64,000 nucleotides of DNA from Hymenopus coronatus (GCA_030762935.1 CM060887.1:8796501-8860500); one strand, 5' to 3'. Shown: positions 10,450-21,363, counted from the first letter of the stretch. Notes: a model not told the origin generated them from the letters alone. Numbers and translations: made by a program.

Positions 10450-11247
10450 ACTTTCTCTACACGTACTATATACATAGTTTATTAAGAAGGTATTGTATTC
10501 CACCCAAAAATTCGATACAAAGATTTCACCGGAAATGCATGTTTTGAGGTACCCTGAGTCCGAAAAGAGCATTTTAAGAAGACAGTCGGTGTGTGTCTGT
10601 CTGTCTGTGGCCAGTATAAACGAAAAGTCGATTAAATACCAAAGGTGTATTTAAGTTTGATATCTTCCAAGGATGCGACACGAAGATTTTCAAGAAAATT
10701 CCCCCACCCCAACTACCCTTTACATGGAACATTCCTGAAAACGTTTGTTTTCAAAAATGAATCTAACGATTTGATTAAAATATCGAATATTAAATATGTT
10801 TACATCAGAAATAAAATATATATTTTGAATTTTCTGGGAATGTCCTCTTGAAGAGCTGTTTATTCTGAATCAATTTTGCATAACTGGTTTGCCGTAGGAG
10901 ATAAAGAAAAGCTTACTAAACAAAAATATAGATCTCGTTAAAACACATAATTTGGTTCACATACGCTTTTTTTGTAGAATTGCACGTTTCTGAAATATTA
11001 CTTGTTATTGATTCCAGCTATAAAATGTTTACTTTTCTCAAACGGCCCCTACAAAGGGAACTCATCCTCAATTATTTCACATAGGACCACATTTTAAAAC
11101 ATTTGACTCTCAGTTTATCCTAGTGTATTCCCTTATTTCCCTTCTACTAATAAGGAACTGAGTAATAGACAACTTCTGCTAATATTTACTTCCATTAGCA
11201 TGATGTAGATATAAGAATAGTTTGTAAATGGAACTTCAGATTTTTTG
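10450..11247 (+). mobile_element. R1 copy, near full length
   Basis: 5' end present (ATT|ACTTTCTCTACACGTAC), imperfect palindrome. The 3' end is degraded to TTTGTAAATGGAACTTCAGA before a T run. Confidence 0.85.
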
Positions 11248-11455
11248 TTCGGGGATCTCAAAACATGTTTCCGATGAAATCTTGGTGGTAGAGGTAAGAG
11301 TAATGGTAGGGGACCTTTTTCTAGAAAGCCTTTTTCTGTAGTCAGGGGACCTGAAAATATATTTCTATTGAAATATGGTTAGCGAATTTTTGGGTGGAAC
11401 ACAATAACTTCTCTATCCACTATATAAGTTGTGCATAGGTGTTAGAGAAGGTAAA
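11248..11455 (-). mobile_element. R1 5' fragments
   Basis: Two degraded minus-strand pieces of the R1 5' end: around 11248-11280 (CTCAAAACATGTTTCCG...) and around 11330-11455, ending TTCTCTATCCACTAT...GTTAGAGAAGGTAAAAA. Confidence 0.6.
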
Positions 11456-11578
11456 AATATAATAAGCAATTAAATGTACGTATAATCGGTATAATTAATA
11501 TAGACATTACTCATATAGTAATGTTAAATAAAGGTAAGAGAATATAATTAACATTGCAAACAATGTATTTGTTGGTGA

Positions 11579-12816
11579 CTAAAGGTTGCCACTAGACCAG
11601 TTAGACGGTAGCATCGTATAGTTTAACTCTAGACTAGCTTGTATCCATAGTTACAGGTCAATAGCTTGTTTAGTTTTCAAATGACAGCATTTTAAACAAG
11701 ACAGCTTTAGAGTTTTCACGAAAATGGAGGATTTGGAAAAACGAGCAGTGAATAAATACTTCCATTTGAAAGGCTCAACGCCTAAAGAAATCAAGGAGGA
11801 AATGGACAGTCAGTACACTGAAAGACTCTGCCCCTTCATATTCAATGATTAAAAGGTGGGTTGCACCGTTTAAAATGGGACGTACGAGCACTAGTGATGA
11901 GCCTCGCTCTGGACGCCCTGTAGAAGTGACAACTCCAGAGATCATTGAAAAAAGTCATCGTTTAGTACTGGAAGACCGCAGATTAAAGTTGTTTGAGATA
12001 GCAGAGGCTGTAAACATATCAAAAGAACGTGCAGGTAATATTTTAAGTAATGTTTTGGACTTTCACAAGGTCTGTGCAAGATGGGGCCGCGTTTGTTGAC
12101 ACCTGATCAAAAGTTGCAAAGAAAAACTGTTTCTGTTAAGAATGTGCAGCTCTACTGTAAAATTCTTAGTGACTTTTTGAGACGGCGTATTACCATGGAT
12201 GAAACTTGGATACATCACTACTGTCCAGAAATTAAATCACAGTCAAAAACAGTGGATTGCGCCAGGTGAACCAGCTCCAAAAAAGTCAGTCATTTTTGTC
12301 AGCTAACAAGGTAATGGAGAGTGCTTTCTGGGATGCACAGGGAACTATTTTTATTGATTATTTTAAAAAGGGTAAAAGTATCACTGTTACTACTACGCAA
12401 GCTTACTACAACGTTTGAGTGGGAAAATACCTCATTTGGCAAAAAAAAAAAAAAAATGTCTTGTTTCATCACGACAATGTTTCGGCCCATCGTTCAGTGA
12501 TTACAATTCGGAAAAATCGGCGAATTAAAGTTGGAATTGCTTGATTATCCGCCCTACTCGCCAGATCTAGCACCCAGTGACTGCCAGCTGTTCCCATACC
12601 CCAAAAAAACTCTTGCAGGACGAAGATTTCACATTTACGAGGTCATTGATGCGGTAAAAATGCTATTTTAGGGACCTTGATAAATCGCACTACAGAGAAC
12701 ACCGATATCACAAATGTGTTAGCCTTTCTGGATAGTATATTGAAAAACAAAGCAAGAAACAGAGATTTCTTAAATGCTGTTTTCATTGGAGGCGTTGGAG
12801 TTATGAGCCGACCCTA
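11579..12816 (+). pseudogene. mariner transposon, near full length, dead
   Basis: Tc1/mariner-superfamily element with a broken transposase. The reading frame begins at ATG 11724 (MEDLEKRAVNKYFHLKGS...) and shows a GRTSTSDEPRSGRPVE linker after the first helix-turn-helix. It continues through ...PRLLTPDQKLQRKTVSV and ITMDETWIHH (first catalytic Asp, codon 12198-12200). Then come HHDN..AH (second Asp, 12473-12475) and YSPDLAPSD (third Asp, 12579-12581), a DD34D-type layout with one extra base between the last two. Frameshifts near 11825, 12080 and 12250, stops and an A(16) run near 12441 inactivate it. The right end GTTATGAGCCGACCCTAG matches the ends of the copies at 16798 and 23500. The left boundary (about 11579) is uncertain. 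Confidence 0.85.
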
Positions 12817-13044
12817 GGAACTTTGCGAATAATAAACCAACGTGACAGGTGTGATGCAACTAACCTTCCCAATAGACGTAACAAGCGCGCATGTGCAATA
12901 TCACCAGATTCTTGTGACTTTCCCATAGTGGGGAAAAAATAGGAAATTTGCAAATAGTAGCCTCTTGTACGTCGTCCCATATAAGAATAGATTCCAAGGT
13001 GACCATTGTAAGGCATTCTATTTTCTCTAGTACGCATGTGCAAT

Positions 13045-13115
13045 GTAGGTATTGTATTCCACCCAAAATTCGACCCCATATTTCACTGAGAATATACCTT
13101 TTGAGAGACCCATAA
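13045..13115 (+). mobile_element. R1 5' fragment
   Basis: About 70 bases matching GGTATTGTATTCCACCCAAA...TTTCACTGAGAATA...CTTTTGAG of the R1 5' region. The ends are degraded. Confidence 0.6.
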
Positions 13116-13149
13116 TCAAAAGCTCTTGTGTTCGGTTCAAATGGCATTC

Positions 13150-13455
13150 TGTACATGTCGGTAACAAATTATTGCAAACGTAGGAGCAGATGTGCCATGG
13201 ACTTCATCCAACTCGGCTTTCATCTCTTTCGGTGTTAAGCCTTTTAAATATTACCACAAGAATCTGGTTTTTCTGTCTTTCTAAATAAGCACAATATTGT
13301 TGATTCAATCGCCTGTGGCAACGACACCACATGATGGATACAGCTGAAACTTTAACCGCCATCTACTATAAAACAACGGTTACTGAATACAAACTTTTTT
13401 CGATGCTACGAATGTAATTTCTTGGATTTTCTAAGGACTTATTGAATACGCATAG
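13150..13455 (-). pseudogene. mariner 5' region fragment (M2)
   Basis: On the minus strand 13300 down to 13155 reads ...YLKGLTPKEMKAELDEVHGT..., the first helix-turn-helix region of a mariner transposase. The upstream part (13300-13455) matches the 5' UTR of the M2 fragment at 18650-18795, for instance AGTTTCAGCT, AAAAGTTTGTATT and CAATAAGTCC in the same order. No catalytic region remains. A plus-strand R1 follows at 13479. Confidence 0.65.
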
Positions 13456-13478
13456 AAGCAAGGAATAAGAGCGCTGTT

Positions 13479-13785
13479 TTACTTTCTCTAGTCCCGTATG
13501 TAATATGTACATAGTGGGTAGAGAAGGTATTGCATTCCACCCACAAATGCGATGTTGAGATTTCACCGGAAATCTGTTTAGGTATCCTTGAGTCTGAAAA
13601 AAGCATTCATAGAAAAAGTTCCGTGTGTGTGTGTATGTGTGTGTGTGTGCCTGTGGAAAGCTTAGCTCAACAACAAAAAGACCGTTAAATACCAAACTTG
13701 GTATTTAGGTTTAGTATCTTCCAAGTGTGCGACACGAAGTTTTTCAAAAACATCCCTTCCCCCCATAAGCTATGGGTATTAAATG
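13479..13785 (+). mobile_element. R1 copy, 3'-truncated
   Basis: 5' end present (ACTTTCTCTAGTCCCGTATG, palindrome altered), GT core at 13622-13650. Lost after the CGACACGAAG block, where a (TA)n run and the T2 element begin. Confidence 0.8.
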
Positions 13786-13786
13786 G

Positions 13787-13812
13787 TATATATATATATA
13801 TATATATATATA
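13787..13812. repeat. (TA)n tract
   Basis: About 13 TA dinucleotides. T2 inserts at its right edge, consistent with TA target preference. Confidence 0.9.
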
Positions 13813-14139
13813 GGGTGTTTCTAAATTAGACCGACAAAACTTTGCAGTAGATAGATAACCTTATGTGAATCATATTTTGTCAAGTAATCTAGGGCTGCGA
13901 AGCTTCGTTCCAGTGCAAGATGAATATTAATAGGAAGGAAATGGAGAAAACAGAGTACACTCTTGTCCAGTCCAAGAGGCGTTTGTTATTACTACTCACT
14001 AGGTTTGTTAACTTCCAGAGCTCACTGGCATTCTGTATTGTTTACAGCATGTTTGTTTACTTCCCAGTCTGCCCCTTCTAACTGTACTGCTTCAGTCGTA
14101 ATGCATTTTTCATTGTGAACAACACAGTCACGTTTGGGA

Positions 14140-14210
14140 ACATCACACATGGCGTGGACATCACACATGGCGTGAACATCACACATGGCGTGGACATCAC
14201 ACATGGCACG
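14140..14210. repeat. 18-bp minisatellite, four units
   Basis: Unit ACATCACACATGGCGTGG at 14140, 14158, 14176 and 14194, the last one shortened. It lies at the 5' edge of the T2 transposase reading frame and gives repeated MAWTSH-like peptides in one frame and CDVHAM on the other strand. Confidence 0.95.
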
Positions 14211-15192
14211 AATTGGTGGACTTGCATTTGGTCGTTTGGCGCAGAGGCTTTACCGGGAAGGATTTCCAAACCGCCAGTGTTCTCACCATAAGACATTTGC
14301 CAGTATTCATCAAAGCCTGGGGGTCATTACGCAGACGAGCAGATGGGCAAGGACGGAGGCGTGTTGTGCGAACACCTGAACTCGAGGAAGCCGTGCTGCA
14401 GTGGGTAGCGAATAACCCTTCACTGAGTACTCGAGAGATCGCATGACACTTTCATACTGGCCATGTCACGATCTGGAGAATTTTGTAGGAAATGCTATTG
14501 CATCCATATCATCTTGAGAGATTCCATGCTCCTACACCAGGTGACTATCCTCTCCGAGTGAACCTCTGTAATTGGTATTTGAAGAAATGCATACTCCAAC
14601 CAAAATGAGAGGATATTCAATTCCCGCAATTCTCATGTATGGTGCTTCGAAAACCCCCATGCCATGATTGTGCAATCACATCAACAGCGATTTAGTGTCA
14701 ATGTCTTGGGCAGGGATTGTAGATGACTTCCTTTTGGGACGATACATTTTTCCCAATCGACTGAACGCCAATAATTATTTAGTATTTCTTCAACATGTTC
14801 TGCCTGAGTTACTACATCCGCTTCCTCTCAACATCAGAATGAACATGTGGTTTCAGCATGATGGGGCACTACCTCTTTTTGGGAATCATGTACGCAACCA
14901 TCTGACAGCTACATTCAGCAATTGTTGGATAACTCGAGGTAGGCCCACTGCCTGGCCACCAAGTTCTTCTGATTTGACGCCAATGGATTTCTCTTTGTGG
15001 GGCCATATGTTGGCAATGGTTTATGAAACTGCTGTTGACACGGAGGAAATCCTTGTAATGCGAATTGCCAGCGCAGCAGCTGAAATCAAAGAAACCCCTG
15101 GCATCTTTGGAAGGGTAAGACAAGGTATGGCACGGCGATGCACTTCTTGTCTGGAAATCAATGGACGTGTGTCCCAGCCCTTGTTGGTGTGA
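14211..15192 (+). pseudogene. T2 transposase (DD41D-like), broken
   Basis: N-terminal part reads ...LAQRLYREGFPNRQCSHHKTFASIHQ, then GRRRVVRTPELEEAVLQWVA, a helix-turn-helix with PSLSTREIA. Stops follow (14445, about 14484). Around 14535-14600 the segment expected to hold the first catalytic Asp is missing or shortened. After a frameshift near 14708 the frame 14668-15192 gives LPLNIRMNMWFQHDGA (second Asp) and WPPSSSDLTPMDFSLWGH (third Asp), with 41 residues between the two aspartates. That spacing is longer than in DD34D mariners. Dead by stops, frameshift and loss of the first Asp. Confidence 0.8.
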
Positions 15193-15529
15193 TAAGACAA
15201 CCAATTGGAACCAATTGTCTGTTTTTTTTTGTTTTTTTTTTTTTTTGTTTTTACAGTTGGGTGAGTGTTTGCACTTTCGTTTTTTTTTTTTCGTTATGTT
15301 TAGTTTCTTCTTGCCTGCACAATAAACACAAACATGTATGCAAAACTGAAAGGTTTATTATTTGCACAAGCCTACTTACGTCCATTATTTCCAGTAATAT
15401 CCTTGTTGTACTGAAACGAAGCCCTGCAGCCCATAGGTTCCTTAACCAAACTTGCTTAAAAGAAGGGTACCTATCTGCTCCCAAAGTGCGTCGGTCTAAT
15501 TTAGAAACATCCTGTATTTAGGATACAAT

Positions 15530-16798
15530 AATGAAAAATGAAACTTATCTACTGAATTTAATATGCAAACTTACTGTATCGTTTGAGTGATGAGGTGAAA
15601 AGAAAAACACCTCACGACAATGCTCCGGCCCATCTTTTAGTCATTGCAATGGAAAAAAATCTTATGTGTTCCATTCACATGACTTTCTCTATATCTCTGC
15701 AATAAATTAGTTTTCAAAAGCTTATGCTTCTATTTACTTCCTGCTAATTGAGAAAACATTAGCAGAAATAGTCTTATTTCTTGCTTCCTTGTAAGTAGAA
15801 GCGAAATAAGGGACTACCATAGGTTAAAGTGATAGTCAAAAGCTGGTTGCTATTTCTATGAAGTTCCTTTGTTTATATGGATAGGAGTTGACAAGTTCCT
15901 GTATGAGAAAAGTATACGTTTTTCATAGCAGAAACCAAAAATAAGCGATGTCTCAAAAACGACGAACTCCACGAAAAAATGTACATAACATAAATTGTGT
16001 GTTTTAATATGCTCTACATTTTTTGTATGGTAAGTTTTTGTCTCTCTCCTACGGTTTAGCACTTAATGCAAAATTCCGTAAGATTCACTCAGAATAAAGT
16101 AGTCTTCGGAGGCTATTCCCAGAAAATTCAAAATATACATTTCTTTTGTCTTGTAAGTATCTTTAATATACGATATTTTAATGAAAATCGTTAGAGCCAT
16201 TTTTTAGAAAATAAAAATTTTCGAAAAAAGTTCCATATAAGGGTAGTATGGAGTGGGGGGATCTTTCTCAAAATCTTTATGTCACATCCCCGGAAGATAT
16301 TAAACTTAAATACCAAGTTAGGTATTTTACCGACTTTTCGTTTATGAGTTATCGTGTTCACAGACACACGGATCTTTTTCTGAAAATGCTTTTTTTTTTT
16401 AGATACAGGGGACCCTAAAACATATATTTCCGGTGAAATCTCGGTATCGAATTTTTTGGTGGAGTACAATACATTCTCTATACACTATGTACATAGTGCG
16501 TATAGAGAAAGTAAAAATGTGCAAATTAAAGTTGGAATTGAACATCGACCCTATTCGCCAGATCTAGCACCCAGTGTCTACCACCTGTTCCCAAACCTCA
16601 AAAAAGTTCTTGAGAGGACGAATATTTCACAGCAACGAGGAGGTCATTGATGCGGTAAACAGCTATTTTGAGGACCTTGATAAATCGCACTACAGAGATG
16701 GTTTAATTAAATTAGAACTGCGATATGACAAATGTATTAGCCTTTCTGGAGATTGTGTTGAGAAATAAAGCAAACAAAAAATTATCAGCTGATCCTAG
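15530..16798 (+). pseudogene. mariner 3' half, split by R1
   Basis: The 15530-15659 part gives PHDNAPAHLLVIAMEK (second catalytic Asp). After a complete inverted R1 (15660-16512) the same gene resumes: VQIKVGIEHRPYSPDLAPS, where the third Asp of the family's PDLAPSD is replaced (V in ...APSVYHLF). It then reads FHSNEEVIDAVNSYFEDLDKSHYRDGL...CISLSGDCVEK and stops near 16766. The right terminal repeat ends GATCCTAG at 16798, followed by TA. The 5' half is absent; T2 ends only 13 bases upstream. Alignment to the 11.6-12.8 kb mariner gives the exact R1 insertion point. Confidence 0.85.
15660..16512 (-). mobile_element. R1 copy, full length, inside mariner
   Basis: Complete 853-bp minus copy whose two ends are fixed by the interrupted mariner. 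It begins TCTTATGTGTTCC after ...GGAAAAAAA and ends GAGAAAGT before AAAAATGTGCAAATTAAAG. No target duplication beyond the A tract is visible. Confidence 0.95.
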
Positions 16799-16809
16799 TA
16801 AATGAATAA

Positions 16810-16858
16810 TATTTTGGAGAGAGAGTTAGAGAAAGTCATGTGAATGGAACACGTGAGT
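16810..16858 (+). mobile_element. R1 3' scrap
   Basis: TTAGAGAAAGTCATGTGAATGGAACACGTGAG: the last ~40 bases of R1, just outside the mariner right end. Confidence 0.7.
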
Positions 16859-17339
16859 AGTTGAGGCAAGTGGTGAAGCACATAGTAACACCTCCGTGAC
16901 ATAATTAATGAACAGTTCTCATTTGTAAGAGTTGGCAGGACTGAGACAAAGAATAAAGACGAAACATAACAACGGCAGCATGAAGAGCTTTATCTAGATA
17001 ACCTCCTCCATTGTGGACGCGAGAGTCATCAACGGTTAACAATCACTCAGAGGCATTCCTCCTGGAAAACATTTTCGGGCGTTTCGAATCGCAGGGGGGC
17101 ATGATTAATGAGGAGAGAGGGGCGCGACCTTGCCTCAAAACACTTCTCCAGGGGTGGAAGAACACTCCTGATTTTGGGGCCCCAAGATGCTACGCGTGAA
17201 TGCGCGGTGCGTGTGCAGGTTTTGTAATATCGCCGATTTCATGAGCAATTTACTCTTAACGCCTTTAATATACAACACTCGCTTTAATTTCACTTCAGAG
17301 ATGAATGACTTGCTGGTATTTTGTTCCTGAAACAAAAAA
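16859..17339. other. No feature recognised
   Basis: Unique-looking, moderately GC-richer stretch. The short frame 17011-17199 has no recognisable similarity and no supporting context. Confidence 0.4.
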
Positions 17340-18219
17340 TCTGATGTGTCACACTCACATGACTTTCTCTAGCTGCTCTACAAACCTCCTACAAAAGATT
17401 CTTCTTCTCTCTACACAATGCTAATCGAGATAAACATTAACAGAATGTTCTTAGTTCCTTATAAGTAGAAGGGAACTAAAGAAATGCGCTATGCTAAAGT
17501 GATAGACAAATGTTTTAAAAGGCTTTCGTTATGCGATTGTCATTGGAAATTACTTGTTTGCTTGGCCAGGAGTAGAACAAAAGAAAAACAGTCACTTCCA
17601 TCTGAGAAAAGTATAAGTACTTCACAATAGAAACTAGTAACAAGGAATACCTCGAAAACGGTGAGCTCCACGAAAAAAATGTATATGACATAACTTGTGT
17701 ATTTTAACAAGATCTACATTTTTATATAGTAAGTTTTTGTCTATCTCTTACGCTTTACTAGTTATGTCAAATTAAGAAAAATATCATCCAGAATATTCAG
17801 GTCTTTAGAAGCTATTCCCAGAAAATTCAAGATAGCAATTTTATTTCTGATAAAAATTGCTTTAGTATTTGGTATTTTAATCAAAATAGAGCCATTTTTA
17901 AGAAAAACCTAAATTTTTGAAAAATTTTCCATGTAAAGGGTAGTTAGGGGTGAGCATGTTTTTTGGAAAACCTTCGTGTCGCAACTTTGGAAGATATCAA
18001 ACTTAAATACCAAGTTTGGTATTTAACCGTCTTTTCATTTTTGAGCTATGCTGTCACAGACAGACAGACACACACTCAAACGGACCTGTTTCTGAAAATG
18101 CTTTCTCCGGATTCAGGGGGGTCCTAAAACATGTATTTCCAGTGAAGTATCGAATTTTTGGTTGGATTACAATACCTTCTCTATACACTATGTAAATAGT
18201 ACGTGTAGAGAAAGTAAAA
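17340..18219 (-). mobile_element. R1 copy, full length
   Basis: Complete minus copy of about 880 bp, with 3' stem-loop GATGTGTCACACTCACATG and 5' palindrome ACTATGTAAATAGT, ending GAGAAAGTAAAAA. It carries extra bases around 17540-17600 relative to other copies. Confidence 0.9.
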
Positions 18220-18649
18220 ATGGTTATAGGCTGTACATAATCGAGGATCAAACCCAGACTATGAGTGCAGGTAAGGGAGTCACTCCTTTTCATTTTTACC
18301 CTTTCTCGTCTTATGTGAACCCCCCCCCCCTCCCAGAGATGTTACTGTAAACTTCCATATAAGAGAGGAACCAATTATAAACTATTAAAACTATGCAGTG
18401 CTAAAGACCTTCCCCAAAGCCCTGCACGGTTAAGTTTGAAGGGCGCATGTGTTTAAGGTTTTGTGTTATGTATATGCCAGCAATTCTGTTTCTGTCTCTC
18501 AACTTGAGCTATTTTTCTGTATGTGCTTGCCTCGGGTTGTAAGGCGCTCTTTTTCTCATTTCTCCCTTCCTTGTAAGTGTGAGTGTAAAAAGGGTTTACA
18601 TCACGCTCCTTATTTCAGAGTCAAGTTAGCAACGTTCAAACCCAAATAC
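18220..18649. other. No feature recognised
   Basis: No gene recognised. A C(10) run lies near 18321. The open frame starting near 18449 mostly covers the M2 5' UTR that follows and is not a likely gene. Confidence 0.4.
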
Positions 18650-19145
18650 TTGGAGTGTGCAATAAGTCCAATAAAATACAACAAATTATCTTTGTACCAT
18701 CAAGAAAAGTTTGTATTTAGTAACCATCGTCTCTTCCTGGATGCCAGTCTAAGTTTCAGCTATAACCAACACGTGATTTCGTTGCAATAGGCGATTTGAG
18801 TCAACAACATTTTACTTCTTTAGAAAGTTGCAACAAACCTGAGTTTCGTGCGGTGATTAAACACTTCTATTTAAAAGGATTAAAAGCCGAGGTGGATGAA
18901 CTTCATAGCATATCTGATCCTGCATTTCTAACAATTTACAATTGGATAAATGAATTTAAACGTGCCCGTACATCCACAAATGATTACAATCGTTCCGGTC
19001 GTCCAGTAGAAGCGTTTTCCTCCGAAATTATTGACAAAATCCAGGATATGATTTTGAGTGATCGATGAATCAAATTTCGCCAAAGAGTAGAGACCACAGG
19101 TTAATTGTTCTCAGTTTTGCACCAAAAATTAGGTTTGACAAAAGT
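18650..19145 (+). pseudogene. mariner 5' half (M2)
   Basis: The 5' UTR (18650-18795) is shared with the inverted fragment at 13150-13455. The N-terminal coding part at 18796-19068 reads NKPEFRAVIKHFYLKGLKAE...FLTIYNWINEFKRARTSTND, then GRPVEAFSSEIIDKIQDMIL, i.e. the two helix-turn-helix segments joined by the RSGRPVE linker typical of mariner transposases. A stop (TGA 19066-19068) precedes the continuation IKFRQRVETTGLIVLSVLHQ, and the gene is cut at about 19145 by a 5'-truncated R1. No catalytic domain remains. Confidence 0.75.
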
Positions 19146-19147
19146 TT

Positions 19148-19853
19148 CGGCAACTCAAAAACGAAAAGTCGGTAAAATACCAAACTTGGTATTTAAGTTT
19201 AGTATCTTCCAGGGATGCGACACGAAGATTTTGAGAAAAATCCCCCCACCCCGAACTACTCTTTACATGGAACATTTTTCGAAATTTTTGATCTTCTAAA
19301 AAACGGCTATAACGATTTTGATTAAAGTATCGTATATTAAAGATATTTACCTGATAAATAAAATGTATATTTTGAATTTTCTGGGAATAGCCTCTGAAGA
19401 CTACTTTATTCTGGGTAAATTTTACGGAATTTTGCATAACTGCAAAAGATGAACTGTAAGAGATGGACAAAAACTTACCACACAACAAATGTAGAGCACT
19501 TTAAAACACACAATTTGTGTTATATACATTTTTTTCGTGGAGTTGAATGTTTTTTAGATATTCCTTGCTTTTGGTTTCAGCTATAAAGACTTATACTTTT
19601 CTCATACAGGACTTTGTGAACTCGTGTCCATACAAACAAAGGAACTTCATTCACATAGCAACCAGCTTTTGACTATCACTTTAACCTATGGTACTCCCTT
19701 ATTTCGCTTCTACTTACAAGGAAGCAAGTAATAAGACTATTTCTACTAATTTTTTTTCGATTAGCAGGAAGTAAGTAGAAGCATAAGTTTTTAACAATCA
19801 TTTTTTGCAGAGTTGTAGAGAAAGTCATGTGAATGGAACTGATAAGATTTTTT
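19148..19853 (+). mobile_element. R1 copy, 5'-truncated
   Basis: Starts at AACTCAAAAACGAAAAG, so the 5' palindrome and GT core are missing. It contains the intact AAATACCAAACTTGGTATTT palindrome (19177-19196) and a 3' end with a slightly altered stem-loop. It truncates the M2 mariner. Confidence 0.85.
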
Positions 19854-19950
19854 TTTCGATTTTTTTTTTTTAGATAATTTATAGTTTGTCTGCTTTACTC
19901 TGTCCTTGTTGGCAGCCCTTAAATATGGGGTGTTGTTATTGTTTCAATAA

Positions 19951-20001
<51 letters not shown>

Positions 20002-20233
20002 CATATATATATATATGTGTGTGTGTCTGTGTGTGTATAAAAATTATGTTTTCTAACAATCTACAAATTTTGCAGTAACATTGTTCTATCTCTTATGGTT
20101 TACTAGTTATGAAGAGGATTTCAGATACTATTCACAGAAAGATACCTACACGTTTTATATTTTTGCTATAGACCAACTTATTCAAACCAGTTAGAACCTG
20201 TTTTCAGAAGATCGAAATCTTTGAAGAAAAAAA
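19854..20233. repeat. (TA)n microsatellite and AT-rich spacer
   Basis: A (TA)n tract of about 55 bases at 19952-20005 grades into TGTGTG-type repeat by 20035. A degraded R1-like phrase (ATCTCTTATGGTTTACTAG) is visible near 20090. Nothing else recognised. Confidence 0.8.
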
Positions 20234-21304
20234 ATCTGTGTTACATTCACATGACTTTCTCTACACCTCTGCAACAAATTATTGCTAAAAACTTTATGCT
20301 TCTATTTACTTACTGCTAATCGAGAAAAATTAGCAGAAATAGTCTTATTACTTGCTTCCTTGTAAGTAGAAGCGAAATAAGGGAGTACCATAAGTTAAAG
20401 TGATAGTCAAAAGCTGGTTGTTATGTGGCTGAAGTTCTTTGTTTGTATGGACACAGGTTGATAAATCCCTATATGAGAAAAGTATAAGTTTTTTAAAGCT
20501 GAAACCAATAACAAGGAATATCTCCAAAACGATCAACTCTACGAAAAAAAAATGTTTATTACATAAATTGTGTGTTTTAATGTGCTCTACATTTTTTGTG
20601 TGTTAAGTTTTTCCATCTCTTACTGTGTAGTGTTATACAAAATACAGTAAAATTCATCCAGAATAAAGAAGTCTTCAGAGGCTATTCTCAGAAATTTCAG
20701 GATATATAGTTTATTTGACGTGTAAATCTTTAATATTGTATGATATTAGTCAAAATCGTGTCATTTTTGAGAAAATCAAAATTTTTCAAATAAGTTTCGA
20801 GCAAAGGGTATTTGGGGGTGGGGGGTTTTCTTGAAACTCTTCGTTTAGCATCCTTGGAAGATATCAGACCCAAATACCAAGTTTGACTTTTAACGGTATT
20901 TTCTTTTATGAGCTATGCTGCCCGCACACACACACACACATACATACACACATTTTTTGCAGTCTTTAACGCCCGCTTCTCTGGCACCGCAGGTGATAAC
21001 ACTGATGATACATGAAGATGGAGCCCCGGTGGAATGTAATGGCGGGGGAAACCGAAGGACCCGGAGAAAGCCGCCTCTGCGCCGCTTTGTCCATCACAAA
21101 TCTCACATGCGGTCGCTGGGGATCGAACCTGGGCCATCTAGGTGAGAGACAAGACACAGGCACAGATATTTTTGAAATGCTTTTTTTTATACAAGGGAGC
21201 TTAAAACATATATTTTCGGTGAAATCTCGGAATGGAATTTTTGGGTGCAATACAATACCTTCTCTATGCACTATGTACATAGTACGTGTAGAGAAAGTAA
21301 AAAT
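20234..21304 (-). mobile_element. R1 copy, full length, SINE-interrupted
   Basis: Both R1 ends are present (TCTGTGTTACATTCACATG at the left, ACTATGTACATAGTACG...GAGAAAGTAAAAA at the right). An S1 SINE occupies 20957-21150, inserted in the CA/GT core just after CACACACATACATACACACA. Confidence 0.9.
20957..21150 (-). mobile_element. S1 tRNA-derived SINE inside R1
   Basis: Minus orientation. It has a B-box-like GGGGATCGAACC in complement, then the family's body (AAATCTCACATGCGGTCGC, GCGCCGCTTTGTCC, CCGGAGAAAGC, ACTGATGATACATGAAGATG, TTAACGCCCGC). The tRNA-like 5' half is truncated. Sister copies lie at 26698-26944 and 34045-34262. The CTCCGGGTACTCCGGTTTCC-like segment resembles a conserved domain in several invertebrate SINEs. 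Confidence 0.8.
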
Positions 21305-21363
21305 AAATTCTAGAAAGCATTGCAATACTTCATCTACTTAGTATATGTAGTAGAGATAGTAAA
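21305..21363 (-). mobile_element. R1-like 5' terminal scrap
   Basis: TTCTAGAAAGCATTGCAATACTTCATCTACTTAG...GTAGAGATAGTAAAAA. This diverged version of the R1 5' end also occurs at 22040-22100, suggesting an R1 subfamily. Confidence 0.55.

Larger units (their letters stand above)
13809..15516 (+). mobile_element. T2: complete Tc1/mariner-superfamily element
   Basis: The ends form 27-base inverted repeats (13809-13835 and 15490-15516, including the flanking TA; core GTTTCTAAATTAGACCGAC) with two mismatches. This fixes an element of about 1.70 kb flanked by TA. It encodes one transposase, now broken (separate entry), and has expanded an 18-base minisatellite at 14140-14210. The last ~300 bases are AT-rich with two T homopolymers (15222-15246, 15281-15290). 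Confidence 0.85.

Noticed and set aside
14022..14296. CDVHAM-repeat protein on the minus strand
   Set aside because: Shadow of the 18-bp minisatellite inside the plus-strand T2 transposase remnant.
15660..16512. R1 as an ordinary MITE with terminal inverted repeats
   Set aside because: The inverted match of the 5' end lies ~25-30 bases inside the 3' end, not at it, and no fixed-length target duplication is visible. A MITE origin is not excluded but fits less well.
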